A DNA stretch of 32,703 nucleotides, taken from positions 1 to 32,703 of IMG/VR virus record IMGVR_UViG_3300049484_000507; one strand, given 5' to 3'. How positions within the stretch are numbered: position 1 is the stretch's first letter; every line of letters starts with the position of its first letter. The stretch comes from a virus. The notes below the pieces were generated by a model that worked only from the letters and a program-made list of their open reading frames with translations, had not been told where the DNA came from and ran no database searches. Below, piece by piece: positions 14,100-22,912 of the stretch. The translations under genes and the position numbers were made by a program.

Positions 14100-14726
14100 A
14101 TGACCTTCTCGGAACTTACAGCAGAAGTATTGCGTCAACTGGACGAAAACGGGTCCACCTTCTGGCAGACTCCGGAGGTCCAGGCTGCCATCAATGAGGG
14201 GTACCAGGAACTGTCCGACGTGACCGAGTGGTACGAAACCTCGGACACCATGACGCTTGTAGCCAATGAGACCTACCAGGACCTGAGAGATTGGGATGAT
14301 GAGATCCTGACTCTGCGCCATGTCTGGAATGCAACCACCTCGGAGTGGCTGGATTTCATTGACGTGAGAGAGTTGGATTTCCGGGCCTACCGGCGCTGGG
14401 AAACCAATACGGGAGAGCCTCGCCATCTGTTCATGCGGTCTCCATTCACCGTTGGTGTCTACCCTCATGAAACCACCGCCGGGACCTTGACCGTCTATTA
14501 CAGTGCCATGCCAGAGGAACTCTCCGCGGCGTCCGATACCCCTGACCTCCCGAGGGAATTCCATGAGGCATTGATCGAGTATGCACTCTATGACCTGCTG
14601 GTGCAGGACGGCCTAGTCGAAGCGGGCCTGGACCACTGGAAACAGTTTGTCGGTTATCAGACCGGACTCAATCAATGGGTGCGTAAGAAGATCTCCCGAG
14701 ATCGGATGTATGGAGGGCGGCCGTGA
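14100..14726 (+). CDS. Head-tail adaptor-like protein 1
   Basis: A 208-residue protein with GGAGG upstream. FSELTAEVLRQL, FWQTPEVQAAINEGYQELSD, ETYQDLRDWDDEIL and a C-terminal helix region (REFHEALIEYALYDLLVQDG) match the podovirus adaptor pattern (P22 gp4 / T7 gp11-like arrangement), in which helices grip the portal and a beta part faces the tail. The following gene has the same plan, so the two are probably paralogues. Its acidic and aromatic content is typical. The call is by motif and position, not by database comparison. Confidence 0.75.
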   Translation: MTFSELTAEVLRQLDENGSTFWQTPEVQAAINEGYQELSDVTEWYETSDTMTLVANETYQDLRDWDDEILTLRHVWNATTSEWLDFIDVRELDFRAYRRWETNTGEPRHLFMRSPFTVGVYPHETTAGTLTVYYSAMPEELSAASDTPDLPREFHEALIEYALYDLLVQDGLVEAGLDHWKQFVGYQTGLNQWVRKKISRDRMYGGRP

Positions 14727-15577
14727 GTAAAACACTGTATCAGTTGCGCCAGGAAGTCCTCACCCGGTTGGGAGATACCGCCCTTTCCATCTGGACGGAG
14801 GCGGAAATCGAATCCTATATAAAAAGAGGATACGAACTCCTCTGCCTGGAAACCCTCTGCCTGTGGAGACAGGAGCAACTGATCGATGTCGCCAGTCAGG
14901 CCACCTATGATCTACCCGATGACTTCCTGCAGATGGACCGGGTGACCAATGATCACAAGCGTCTGATCCCCACCTATGCGGTCGAACTGGAGAGGAATGA
15001 CAACCTCTACCGGACTACCGAGGGAACCGTGGAGGCATACTGCCTGGACTCCGATGGTCCAAACAAAATCAGGTTGTGGAGAGTGCCGGCCACCGCCGCG
15101 GAATCCGCTCAAATGGCGGCCACCGGGACCTGGGGACTGCTACGGACTCCCACCGATATCGATACCTCCACCTTCACCGGCACCTGGGGGATGGCCAGGA
15201 TTTACCTGGCAGGGGAAATCATCACCGGCACCTGGGGGATTTTGCGTGGCGCCACGACCGTTTCAGATTCCGGAACGGTCATTGAATTTTTTTATCGCCC
15301 GGAAACAGTTGCCTTGGGTGACACCTTCTCCCTGCCAGACCGGATGATGAAATACGTCCGCCATTATGCGATGCACCGGGCCTTCGCCCGGGAGGGTTCC
15401 GGCCAGGACACCAAACTGGCCAAGCACTATTTCGAGCGGTACATGGCCGGCATCATGATCGTGAAGAACCGTCAACAGTCATATTTGAAGCAACGCAACA
15501 TTCAACTCGGTGGAGTGGACCCCATCACGCACCGGCCGCCCAAGCCGAAATTGCCGTGGAATTATGGACACCAATAG
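14723..15577 (+). CDS. Head-tail adaptor-like protein 2, with GTWG repeats
   Basis: A 284-residue protein with GTG start overlapping the previous stop (GTGA). LYQLRQEVLTRLGD, IWTEAEIESYIKRGYELL and QATYDLPDDFLQMDRV repeat the plan of the preceding gene; the C-terminal MKYVRHYAMHRAFAREGSGQ and YFERYMAGI are helical and basic. Between them (about residues 134-175) are three copies of TGTWGxxR, which the first adaptor lacks. This inserted segment may form an extra beta element that contacts the nozzle or fibres. Tail-tube-like or adaptor role inferred from the homologous partner. Confidence 0.75.
   Translation: MSKTLYQLRQEVLTRLGDTALSIWTEAEIESYIKRGYELLCLETLCLWRQEQLIDVASQATYDLPDDFLQMDRVTNDHKRLIPTYAVELERNDNLYRTTEGTVEAYCLDSDGPNKIRLWRVPATAAESAQMAATGTWGLLRTPTDIDTSTFTGTWGMARIYLAGEIITGTWGILRGATTVSDSGTVIEFFYRPETVALGDTFSLPDRMMKYVRHYAMHRAFAREGSGQDTKLAKHYFERYMAGIMIVKNRQQSYLKQRNIQLGGVDPITHRPPKPKLPWNYGHQ
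15122..15247 (+). repeat. Three in-frame 24-bp TGTWGxxR repeats
   Basis: Copies at 15122-15145, 15176-15199 and 15224-15247, each encoding TGTWG followed by two hydrophobic residues and Arg, spaced 54 and 48 bases apart. They share ACCTGGGG at DNA level. Confidence 0.8.
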
Positions 15578-15586
15578 GAGACTAAC

Positions 15587-17968
15587 ATGACACTCGAATA
15601 TTCCAAAGCACTGGCCGAGGATCTCAATATCGGCGTGGGTTCCGTTTCGGTCACCTCCCCCGCGGGCGGGACGATGACCGGAAACAAGATTGCGTTGTCT
15701 ACCTTTGGAGGTCCACTTGTTTCCAGCCATTACAATTTTACAGCGCAGACTCCTGGTGGGACATTGACTGGAGGAGTTGGGACCACGGTAACTCTAACTC
15801 CGGTTCCAGTTGGGGTTGCCGGGGCCGATACCGGGCATTATCTTTATATTAGTGATGGCACGGGAACAGCCGAGGCGGTACTAATCACAGGAGGAACGGC
15901 CACTTCCGGGGCAACCACTGGAACCGTAACCTTCACTCCGGCAAACAACCATAGTGGAGCTTGGACAATAACCAGTGCCACGGGAGGGATTCAGGAAGCG
16001 CTTAATATCCCTAGCATTCTGGCTTCCTATGCAAATACAGTCTTAATTCCTCCAGTGGTTATTACCCTTAGGAGTCCAATTAATATTTCCAAGACTTGCC
16101 GGTTAATAGGTTCCGGAATGTATCTGACTAACCTGTTAATTCCCTTGGCTGCTACTTTCACTGGCATCGAGATTGAAACTTCAGATCCAGTGGAATTGAG
16201 GGATTTTCAACTGGCCACCCAGACCACCCCAAGAGCTGCGGGAACCGGGATCACCGTGGACGGGACTGGAGCAAATGTTAATTCATTCTCGATTTTTGAA
16301 AACCTCTATGTATTGAATCAAGACATTGGCATTAATTTTATAAATGCCCAACTGTTCAGATTAGTCGGAACCACTGTTTCCGGTTGCCGCCAAATAGCCG
16401 TGAAAGTTGCCAGTACCGTAAGCCCGGATAACGGAGATTCAGTTATAAGTGGTTGTTGGTTGTATGGGATGGATTATCCTTCCCCAACTTGTACCGCTGG
16501 GATTCAACAGATTTCCAGTGGAGGTCTGAAAATTAGTGGAACTAAAATCAGTTCCGTGCAATATGGATACCAGGGTGCGTTCACCACGGGTACAACCACT
16601 GGGATACTTTCAATCGTGAACAATTCAATTGAGAACTGTTCCGTGAACGCCATTTCATTAGTTTCTTCTACTGGTTACTTTTTCCATGTTGAAATTTCAG
16701 GGAATGAATTGCATTCCCTTCAGGATGGAGTTTCCTTGGGCGGACTTGTTTCCTTGGCTTCAATTACCGGGAATACAATCAAATGTGTCAGGTATGGCGT
16801 GGATCTTCTTTCCACTGCGGACAAAGTAATTATTGACGGAAACACGATTAGCGGAACATCCACCGGAGGAAGCTATGGAGTAATTGTAGAAGCTGGGGCT
16901 ACCAATGTAACCGTTGGCATTAACCAAGTTGAAGGGTTCACCTACAAATTTGGAGATGCCACTAATTTAGTCAAGATGGAACCGATTGATTCAAATTTTC
17001 CCACTATCGCGTCAGGGGCCACGGTAACTCTAACCTCAGACCCAATAATAAAGATTTCGGGAACTACTCCCATTGCTACTCTAAACACGGGATGGCAGGG
17101 AAGAAGAATTCGCTTAATCTTTACGAATGCCTCTCCTGGAGGAGTAACCACCGGAGGCAATATTCTGTCCGCCGCCGCCGCTTCCCAATTTACCGCCATT
17201 GACCTTACCTATGATGGAACCAATTGGAGTCCAGACGCCTCCGCCGCCGCTGGGGCCGCATTAACTTCCATAAATGCCAGTTCCGTTTCAGCTCAGACCA
17301 TAGTTTCTGGAACCGGTGGAACGGATTTTGCCATCAGCACTGTGGCTGGAACGGGTGTGACTACTGTTAATTTGCCAAATGCGGGGGCATCGGCCAGGGG
17401 AGTTGTTAGTACAGGAACTCAGGCATTCGCTGGAAACAAAACTTTCAATAATGACATTTATGAGGTAAAGGATGGGAACAATGTGAAAGTTGATGGAACT
17501 TGGTATGTGTCGGTTTCCACGACCACCAAGGACACTTCCACATCTGAACTTGACGTTACCGCTCTTTCCATTCTTAGCCCTCCAGCGTTGGGGAGAGTTT
17601 ACCGTTTGCACCTTGGGGGAAATGTCGGAGTAAGCACAAGTGGGACGGATACGGTTCGGTATAGGGTTTATATGGGTGGGTCATTAATGTTTGATAGTGG
17701 AGCGCTGGATCTTACATCAGCCTCCGCCATTGCCTATGATCTTAATTTGGATCTGACCATTAGAACCGCTGGATCCTCAGGAGTTGTTCAGTCAACCGGA
17801 AGATTCTGCGTTGCAGATACGACATTCATCAATCAGATAGTTGACAATCTGGTAAGTTCCGTAACTTTAACAGGAACTCCCATTGTAAAGTCCACGGTAC
17901 AATTTTCGGTAAGCAACGCCACTAACCAGATCAACGAAAGAACGGCTCACATTCAAAGTTTGAATTAG
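15587..17968 (+). CDS. Tailspike with beta-helix (pectate-lyase-like) fold
   Basis: A 793-residue protein with TAGGAGA upstream. Residues 1-135 form a Gly/Thr-rich N-terminal domain (GGVGTTVTLTPVPVGVAG, HYLYISDGTGTAEAVLITG) that presumably joins the particle. About 140-470 show the stacked short strands of a right-handed parallel beta helix (repeating I/V-x-N-x-I-x-x-C/S, such as LSIVNNSIENCSVNAISLVS and ITGNTIKCVRYGVDL). After ASARGVVSTGTQAFAGNKTF near 605-625 a C-terminal beta domain probably provides trimerisation or binding. Such spikes bind and often degrade host surface polysaccharide; catalytic residues cannot be picked out by eye. G+C is lower than in the adaptor genes. Confidence 0.82.
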   Translation: MTLEYSKALAEDLNIGVGSVSVTSPAGGTMTGNKIALSTFGGPLVSSHYNFTAQTPGGTLTGGVGTTVTLTPVPVGVAGADTGHYLYISDGTGTAEAVLITGGTATSGATTGTVTFTPANNHSGAWTITSATGGIQEALNIPSILASYANTVLIPPVVITLRSPINISKTCRLIGSGMYLTNLLIPLAATFTGIEIETSDPVELRDFQLATQTTPRAAGTGITVDGTGANVNSFSIFENLYVLNQDIGINFINAQLFRLVGTTVSGCRQIAVKVASTVSPDNGDSVISGCWLYGMDYPSPTCTAGIQQISSGGLKISGTKISSVQYGYQGAFTTGTTTGILSIVNNSIENCSVNAISLVSSTGYFFHVEISGNELHSLQDGVSLGGLVSLASITGNTIKCVRYGVDLLSTADKVIIDGNTISGTSTGGSYGVIVEAGATNVTVGINQVEGFTYKFGDATNLVKMEPIDSNFPTIASGATVTLTSDPIIKISGTTPIATLNTGWQGRRIRLIFTNASPGGVTTGGNILSAAAASQFTAIDLTYDGTNWSPDASAAAGAALTSINASSVSAQTIVSGTGGTDFAISTVAGTGVTTVNLPNAGASARGVVSTGTQAFAGNKTFNNDIYEVKDGNNVKVDGTWYVSVSTTTKDTSTSELDVTALSILSPPALGRVYRLHLGGNVGVSTSGTDTVRYRVYMGGSLMFDSGALDLTSASAIAYDLNLDLTIRTAGSSGVVQSTGRFCVADTTFINQIVDNLVSSVTLTGTPIVKSTVQFSVSNATNQINERTAHIQSLN

Positions 17969-17978
17969 GATTTTATAA

Positions 17979-20900
17979 ATGCCAAACATTTATAGAAAAG
18001 ATTTCAGTGGAGGATGGAATCCGAGTGCGGACGATGCGAATTGCTCGGATAACCTCCTGATGCGTGCTGACAATGTTATGTTGGACGATCAGGGGATTCT
18101 AGCACTTCGACCAGGAAGCGAGAAGATGAATGTCACTCCCTATGCGGAAACTGATATTCACAGTCTGTATGCTTGCAGGCTAAACGGGGTTGAGCATATC
18201 TTTGCCGGTGCCAGCAATAATATTTATGACAATAATACTTCTCTGGGGCAGACGCTTGCTGGAACGGGAAAGATCAGTTTCGGTTCACAGTTCGGTCAAG
18301 TGTTCATGGCCCGGTCAACCAGCAAATTAAAGTATAGTGGAACGGCAGTTACTAATTGGGGAATTGCGGCTCCCAATGCAGTGCCAACCATTGCTGCTGT
18401 CGCGGCTGATTACATAGTTTTCGCCACTTGTGCTACCGCCGAATCCCCTGCATTTTCAGCCAATGAAGGAACAATTAACGCAACCTATCCGACAGGACAA
18501 GATGGAGTAGTTACCGGGGCTATTGAAGTTACTCCAGATAGCACTTCTGGAAGGGCGGTAATTACAAAGACTTTTGCGGCTGAAACTGATTACACGGCTT
18601 ATGCTGGTGGAGATACCGGAACTGACTTAGATTTATTTGAGTTCTTTGTCTATCTTACTGAGCCGGAACTCCTTCAAAGTCTAACGGTTATGGTTGACGT
18701 TAATTCGTCTTCCACTAATAGATTTCAAGACGATTATTTCTTTTACGAGTTCAAGTATGGAGAAGAGGTAACTATTCAGTTGAATCCACAGGCCCAGATT
18801 GACCGTATCCCTGACACGGTTCCTCAGCATGTAAGGGATTATATTGAAAATCAAATTAGATCTCACATGCCTGAATACGTTACCACGTTCAGACGTGATA
18901 AACCGGCCTCGAATGCAGGATGGAACCATTTCAGCATTCCCAGAGGAGAGTTCAAGAGGATTGGTTCCACTACGGGAAAGGGCTGGAACACCGTAAAGGC
19001 TTTAAGATTGGTTGCCTTGAACTCCGCCGGGGGGGCAGCTTCCATTGTCCGCTATGATGACATACGGTTTACGGGTGGAGCAACCAAACCGTTGATGGGG
19101 GATTATACATACAAGTATGTATTTGTGAATAATCTCACTAACTATCAAGCCAAGAGTGCTCCATCGGGGGCTTCTACCTCCATAAACTTTAAAGGTCAAA
19201 GTTCCACTGTTACTATTCCAGCCGGAGCGTTGGCTGCAATGGATGGGCAGGTAGATGAGATTTGGGTGTATCGACTGGGCGGGATGATGAACCAATACTA
19301 CCGGGTGGCGACCACTACGGATGTAACCACTCCAGTTGTAATCACGGACACTCTTTCAGACTTGGATGCCATGGTTCTGAATCTTACATTAGAATATGAC
19401 AACGTCCCTCCGCCTGATAGCATTGTTGGTATCGAAGGACCGTATTATTCCAGGATGTTTTGCCTGACGGCTACCCATATTTACCCTTCCAGAATCAACA
19501 ATCCAGAATCCTATTCTTCCGGGCAATACATGAGAGTGGGAGACGGCACAGATACCGCTTACTGGATCACACAAGCCCTGGGAGGGCTTTACATCGGTAC
19601 AGCAAAGGACATCTATAGATTAGATGGGACTGGATCAGAACTGGCCGATGGGACGATTGACTTCAATTTAATTCCGCTCAATATTGGCAGTCCCCCGGTT
19701 AATGATGGATTTACCAGGGATGGAAATAGAATCTATTATTGTGCCGCCGATGGTTGGAGACTTTTTAATGGAGTTCAGTCGGTTTCACTGTTGGGAAATC
19801 TAGAACTTCTGACAAAAGGGACTGATCGGTATGGAGTAAGCAACCTATCGTTTACTTCTCTATATGGAGCGGAACCAAAGGCGGCGGTATTCAATAATCA
19901 GTTAGTTTCTTTGATGTTTGAACTGGACGACGTTGATCCATACTTGTTTGAATTTTCCGGGACCACCAAGGTTTACCGTTGCGACTTGGGAAACGGACAA
20001 TGGACTAGATCCATTTATCCAGTGGAGTTTAAGTCAATAGCCAAGCGGCCAGACGGCAGTATCATTGCCGGTGACAATGCCGGAACCATCTGGAATATAG
20101 ATTCTCAGGAGACCGTATCCGGAGACAGTGGAACCGATATCCCAATAACTTTATGGACAAAACGATTTGATAATGGCCAACCACTGCAACGGAAAGACCC
20201 CTGGGAAATTACCATGAAGGTAGCCAGCAATAGCCACAGTGCTTCAGTCGCTATTCACCTTGACGGAAGTGATACCGCTACCCAAACCAAAACCATTACC
20301 TCAACCGGGGGGATCACCACATACCAGATAAAACTAGATGACCTGACAGTATTCAAAAACATCCAGTTCCGGATTACCAGTACCACGGACACATTTAAAC
20401 TGTACGAGTTCAACCTGGCCTACCGGGAAAGGCCACAGTTGCAGGTCTGGAGTGAGAACAAGCCTCTGGTCCGATCCAATGTTAGAAGGAGATTCGGAGG
20501 ATTCAATGTTCAGATTGATACTCTCGGTGGGCCGGCCGCCGTTACTCCGGTGCTTGATGATACGGATCAAACCATTATTTCCGTAACGACAACCGATGTT
20601 CAGGGGGACGTCTTAACGCTTTCTTCAGCCGTTGGACGGGATCTGTGGGCCAAGATCGCCAAGACCACAGGGTTTGAGCTATATGCCATTGAACCCATCG
20701 TACTGGAAACTCTTCCTCCCCAGTTCAAGGGCCAGGTTCCCTACACGGACGCCGGGTACCCTTGCGAGAAGGTCATGAACTCGATCAACATCAAGGCCTG
20801 CACATTGGGAGTGGCCAGGACCTTCACGGTCTACATTGACGAGGTTTCAGCCGGCACCTTTAGCATGACAACGTCCCTGGCCGAACCGGAAACTTATACC

Positions 20901-21329
20901 CATCCTTTCACTTCTCTTCAAACCGGGAAACTGATTTCATTCTCCGTGGATGGCGATATTGAACTTTATTCCTGGTCTCCCAATGTACTTTACAAGCTCC
21001 CCTGTTGGGTGTACATCTGGGACACGGGCTACGTCGACACCGGGACTCAGGACATCACCTGGTTCCGCGAAATCAAGATTAAGGCCAAGGCACCTGGACC
21101 ATTAACAGTTATACCTTATTTTGACGATGTGGCATTTGCTCCCTATACGACCACCTCGGAAGGGTCTGTGGTAACGATTTATTCAGTCCCGGTGGGCCGG
21201 GAATACAAGGGGCGTCAGCCAAGGGTGATGATTCAATCCAGTACGCTGTTCCAACCGTACTGGGTTGAGTTCTACTTTCGGACCACAGGCGACGCAAATA
21301 AAAAGTCTATTCGGGTGAAGGTCGGATGA
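17979..21329 (+). CDS. Large tail nozzle / stabilisation-type protein
   Basis: A 1116-residue, mainly beta protein. The N-terminus (YRKDFSGGWNPSADD, LLMRADNVMLDDQGILALRPG) is the hallmark of nozzle-type proteins of podoviruses (T7 gp12/P22 gp10-like), where it closes the tail below the adaptor. Later parts include SRMFCLTATHIYPSRINNPE and YRLDGTGSELADG, consistent with a beta-propeller-like body, and a C-terminus with two similar segments (PVLDDTDQTIISVTTTD and VIPYFDDVAFAPYTTTSEG). It is longer than T7 gp12 (about 790 residues), so additional domains are present. It has seven G at 19029-19035. It overlaps the tail-fibre gene by ATGA. Confidence 0.78.
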   Translation: MPNIYRKDFSGGWNPSADDANCSDNLLMRADNVMLDDQGILALRPGSEKMNVTPYAETDIHSLYACRLNGVEHIFAGASNNIYDNNTSLGQTLAGTGKISFGSQFGQVFMARSTSKLKYSGTAVTNWGIAAPNAVPTIAAVAADYIVFATCATAESPAFSANEGTINATYPTGQDGVVTGAIEVTPDSTSGRAVITKTFAAETDYTAYAGGDTGTDLDLFEFFVYLTEPELLQSLTVMVDVNSSSTNRFQDDYFFYEFKYGEEVTIQLNPQAQIDRIPDTVPQHVRDYIENQIRSHMPEYVTTFRRDKPASNAGWNHFSIPRGEFKRIGSTTGKGWNTVKALRLVALNSAGGAASIVRYDDIRFTGGATKPLMGDYTYKYVFVNNLTNYQAKSAPSGASTSINFKGQSSTVTIPAGALAAMDGQVDEIWVYRLGGMMNQYYRVATTTDVTTPVVITDTLSDLDAMVLNLTLEYDNVPPPDSIVGIEGPYYSRMFCLTATHIYPSRINNPESYSSGQYMRVGDGTDTAYWITQALGGLYIGTAKDIYRLDGTGSELADGTIDFNLIPLNIGSPPVNDGFTRDGNRIYYCAADGWRLFNGVQSVSLLGNLELLTKGTDRYGVSNLSFTSLYGAEPKAAVFNNQLVSLMFELDDVDPYLFEFSGTTKVYRCDLGNGQWTRSIYPVEFKSIAKRPDGSIIAGDNAGTIWNIDSQETVSGDSGTDIPITLWTKRFDNGQPLQRKDPWEITMKVASNSHSASVAIHLDGSDTATQTKTITSTGGITTYQIKLDDLTVFKNIQFRITSTTDTFKLYEFNLAYRERPQLQVWSENKPLVRSNVRRRFGGFNVQIDTLGGPAAVTPVLDDTDQTIISVTTTDVQGDVLTLSSAVGRDLWAKIAKTTGFELYAIEPIVLETLPPQFKGQVPYTDAGYPCEKVMNSINIKACTLGVARTFTVYIDEVSAGTFSMTTSLAEPETYTHPFTSLQTGKLISFSVDGDIELYSWSPNVLYKLPCWVYIWDTGYVDTGTQDITWFREIKIKAKAPGPLTVIPYFDDVAFAPYTTTSEGSVVTIYSVPVGREYKGRQPRVMIQSSTLFQPYWVEFYFRTTGDANKKSIRVKVG

Positions 21330-22459
21330 AGATACCAGAGACAAACTCAACCATTGACGTGCAACAGTCTTTCCGCGATGTCTGGAAAGAACTAGATAGC
21401 TTGTTCAAGAAGAGCGTCAATTTGCATGGGTACAAGTTCCTGAACGTTGGGGACAGTTCCCAGCAAGCGGAGTTTGTCACTAGACGTGAACTGGACAGGG
21501 TGGAGCGCAAGTTGGAGTCCATTGATTTGGCTAAGGGTAAATCTGCGGTTAAGGTCTCTACCTCAACTCTAAGTCCTACCAGAGTTACTATAACTGATCA
21601 GATATATTATGATACCACCACGGGTGAACTTAAAATCAATACAGGCACCCAGGCAGTTACCATTGGTGGCAGGATGGCCAAGATTGAAGATTCCCAAACC
21701 GGAGATGTGACAGAGGTATTTGACATTATCCATACATCCACAGGGACCGTTGCCAGCGGATTTGGATCAACAATGAACTGGAAACTGGAGGATGCTGCCG
21801 GGAATGCCGCTGAAGACGCCTGTATCCTGGGGGTAGTTTGGGAAGTAGCCACGAGTGCTTCGGAGGATGCAAACCTTTACATCAAACTAAAAGAGGGGGG
21901 GGCTACTCCGGCTGAAGTGGCCAGGTTCACCCATGACCGTCGTTTTCAGGCAGACTTTTGTCATGGAACAGCGGCCAATAGGTTTCTGTTTCAATCCGCC
22001 GGGACAAACAATCCGACCTATGTCGGAGCTATTCCTCAAGGTTCTGAAACTGCCTCCGGATTTTATGCTTATAATGGATATAACCCTGACAATTCAGCCC
22101 GTATTTTAATGAGGATCACTGACTCCACTGGAGTAATTGCCACCAGTTTTTCTGGGGGGGGGGCGTCATTGCCTTTGGTATTCTATTCGGCTGGAGTAGA
22201 ATCTTTCAGGATAGACACAAGCCAGAACATTGACATAGCTTCAGGAAAGGTTTTGAAGGTTGCCGGTACTCAGGTTCTCACTGCACAGGGAGCAACCGTA
22301 GCTGATGCCGGAGCAGTGTCAGGTACAGCCACAAATGGTGGGTATGGTTTTGTAAGTGCTGCTGAAATGAATGCAGCAATTACCGCCATAAACGTCATCA
22401 AGAACCAACTGAACACTTTACTAGCAAGAGTAAGGAGTCACGGGCTTATAGCCACCTGA
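21326..22459 (+). CDS. Tail fibre protein
   Basis: A 377-residue protein with ATGA overlap with the nozzle gene. Residues 1-75 resemble fibre attachment regions: a coiled-coil-like FRDVWKELDSLFKKS, then NLHGYKFLNVGDSSQQAEFV followed by TRRELDRVERKLES. The middle contains a head-like TTTGELKINTGTQAVTIGG and several beta segments; the end has a short alanine-rich coil (AAEMNAAITAINVIKNQLNT) typical of trimeric fibres. Runs of eight G (21895-21902) and ten G (22154-22163) lie in the reading frame, and slippage there would truncate the fibre tip. Host-range function is inferred from family and position. Confidence 0.8.
   Translation: MKIPETNSTIDVQQSFRDVWKELDSLFKKSVNLHGYKFLNVGDSSQQAEFVTRRELDRVERKLESIDLAKGKSAVKVSTSTLSPTRVTITDQIYYDTTTGELKINTGTQAVTIGGRMAKIEDSQTGDVTEVFDIIHTSTGTVASGFGSTMNWKLEDAAGNAAEDACILGVVWEVATSASEDANLYIKLKEGGATPAEVARFTHDRRFQADFCHGTAANRFLFQSAGTNNPTYVGAIPQGSETASGFYAYNGYNPDNSARILMRITDSTGVIATSFSGGGASLPLVFYSAGVESFRIDTSQNIDIASGKVLKVAGTQVLTAQGATVADAGAVSGTATNGGYGFVSAAEMNAAITAINVIKNQLNTLLARVRSHGLIAT
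21895..21902 (+). repeat. Run of eight G in the tail-fibre gene
   Basis: Homopolymer encoding the GG of EGGATP. It is long enough to allow strand slippage, but the frame is intact in this sequence. Confidence 0.6.
22154..22163 (+). repeat. Run of ten G in the tail-fibre gene
   Basis: The longest homopolymer I noticed in the window, encoding GGG in SFSGGGASL. It lies in the distal third of the fibre gene; one base gained or lost would shift the frame. Confidence 0.7.
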
Positions 22460-22460
22460 T

Positions 22461-22787
22461 ATGGAAATCAAAGTCACGGAACATGATTTGGCCAGGTTGT
22501 TTTTTGAGCAGCAAATGGAGATCCTCTCGCTTAGGAAAGCCCTGAAGGAACTGGAGGCCCGCTTTGGAAATCAGAGTTCTGAAACCGGAAGAGTACCACC
22601 TCCTGAAGCAGGCACCCGACGAATTCATACCGGACCCGTCGATGAGCGTGGCAGTAGCGGCCCTGGAGGACGGGAAACTGGTGGGAAAAGTCCTGATGAT
22701 CATCATCCCGCACCTGGAAGGGCCCTGGATCGCAGAGAAATATCGGTCCCGACTGATGATGGCGCAGGGCTTCAACCTGATGATTGA
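22461..22787 (+). CDS. Short coiled-coil protein overlapping the next gene
   Basis: A 108-residue frame starting one base after the fibre stop, without a clear ribosome site. Residues 1-36 (HDLARLFFEQQMEILSLRKA, then LKELEARFG) form a convincing short helix or coiled coil. From about residue 38 it overlaps the GNAT-like gene and turns into Gly/Pro/Arg-rich sequence, which looks like a by-product of reading the other frame. The true product may therefore be short and evolved over a neighbour, or the frame may once have been different. Confidence applies to the N-terminal part. Confidence 0.4.
   Translation: MEIKVTEHDLARLFFEQQMEILSLRKALKELEARFGNQSSETGRVPPPEAGTRRIHTGPVDERGSSGPGGRETGGKSPDDHHPAPGRALDRREISVPTDDGAGLQPDD
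22553..22557 (+). promoter_or_regulatory. Ribosome site that decides the TTG start at 22564
   Basis: GGAGG, six bases before TTG at 22564. It is a near-perfect site and no ATG or GTG start in this frame lies between the upstream stop at 22543-22545 and this codon. Confidence 0.7.
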
Positions 22788-22911
22788 CGAGTTGCGGCGC
22801 CGCGGTCTCAAGAAAATATTTGCCTTCGCAGCCAATCCGGAGATAGAAGGGTATTTAAAAAGAATGGATTTTACCTCTGAACCCATGACGGTCTGGTCAA
22901 AGGAGATTTGA
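22564..22911 (+). CDS. GNAT-like protein (T7 gp13-type position)
   Basis: A 115-residue protein with TTG start and a strong GGAGG site. MEIRVLKPEEYHLL at the start, a central MSVAVAALEDGKLVGKVLMI and a C-terminal RRRGLKKIFAFAANPEIEGY followed by LKRMDFTSEPM follow the GNAT acetyltransferase plan (beta strands, V-x-G, helix, YxxMGF-like ending). The acyl-CoA loop (Q/RxxGxG/A) is not clear, with QGFNLM instead, so it may be non-catalytic. It sits before the ejection proteins, the position of T7 gp13, whose family I believe also has a GNAT-like fold. Role in assembling internal proteins is inferred. Confidence 0.7.
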   Translation: MEIRVLKPEEYHLLKQAPDEFIPDPSMSVAVAALEDGKLVGKVLMIIIPHLEGPWIAEKYRSRLMMAQGFNLMIDELRRRGLKKIFAFAANPEIEGYLKRMDFTSEPMTVWSKEI

Positions 22912-22912
22912 T

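Noticed and set aside
15587-22459. Diversity-generating retroelement acting on the tailspike or fibre
   Set aside because: No reverse transcriptase gene and no adenine-variable template/target repeat pair could be seen in the window.
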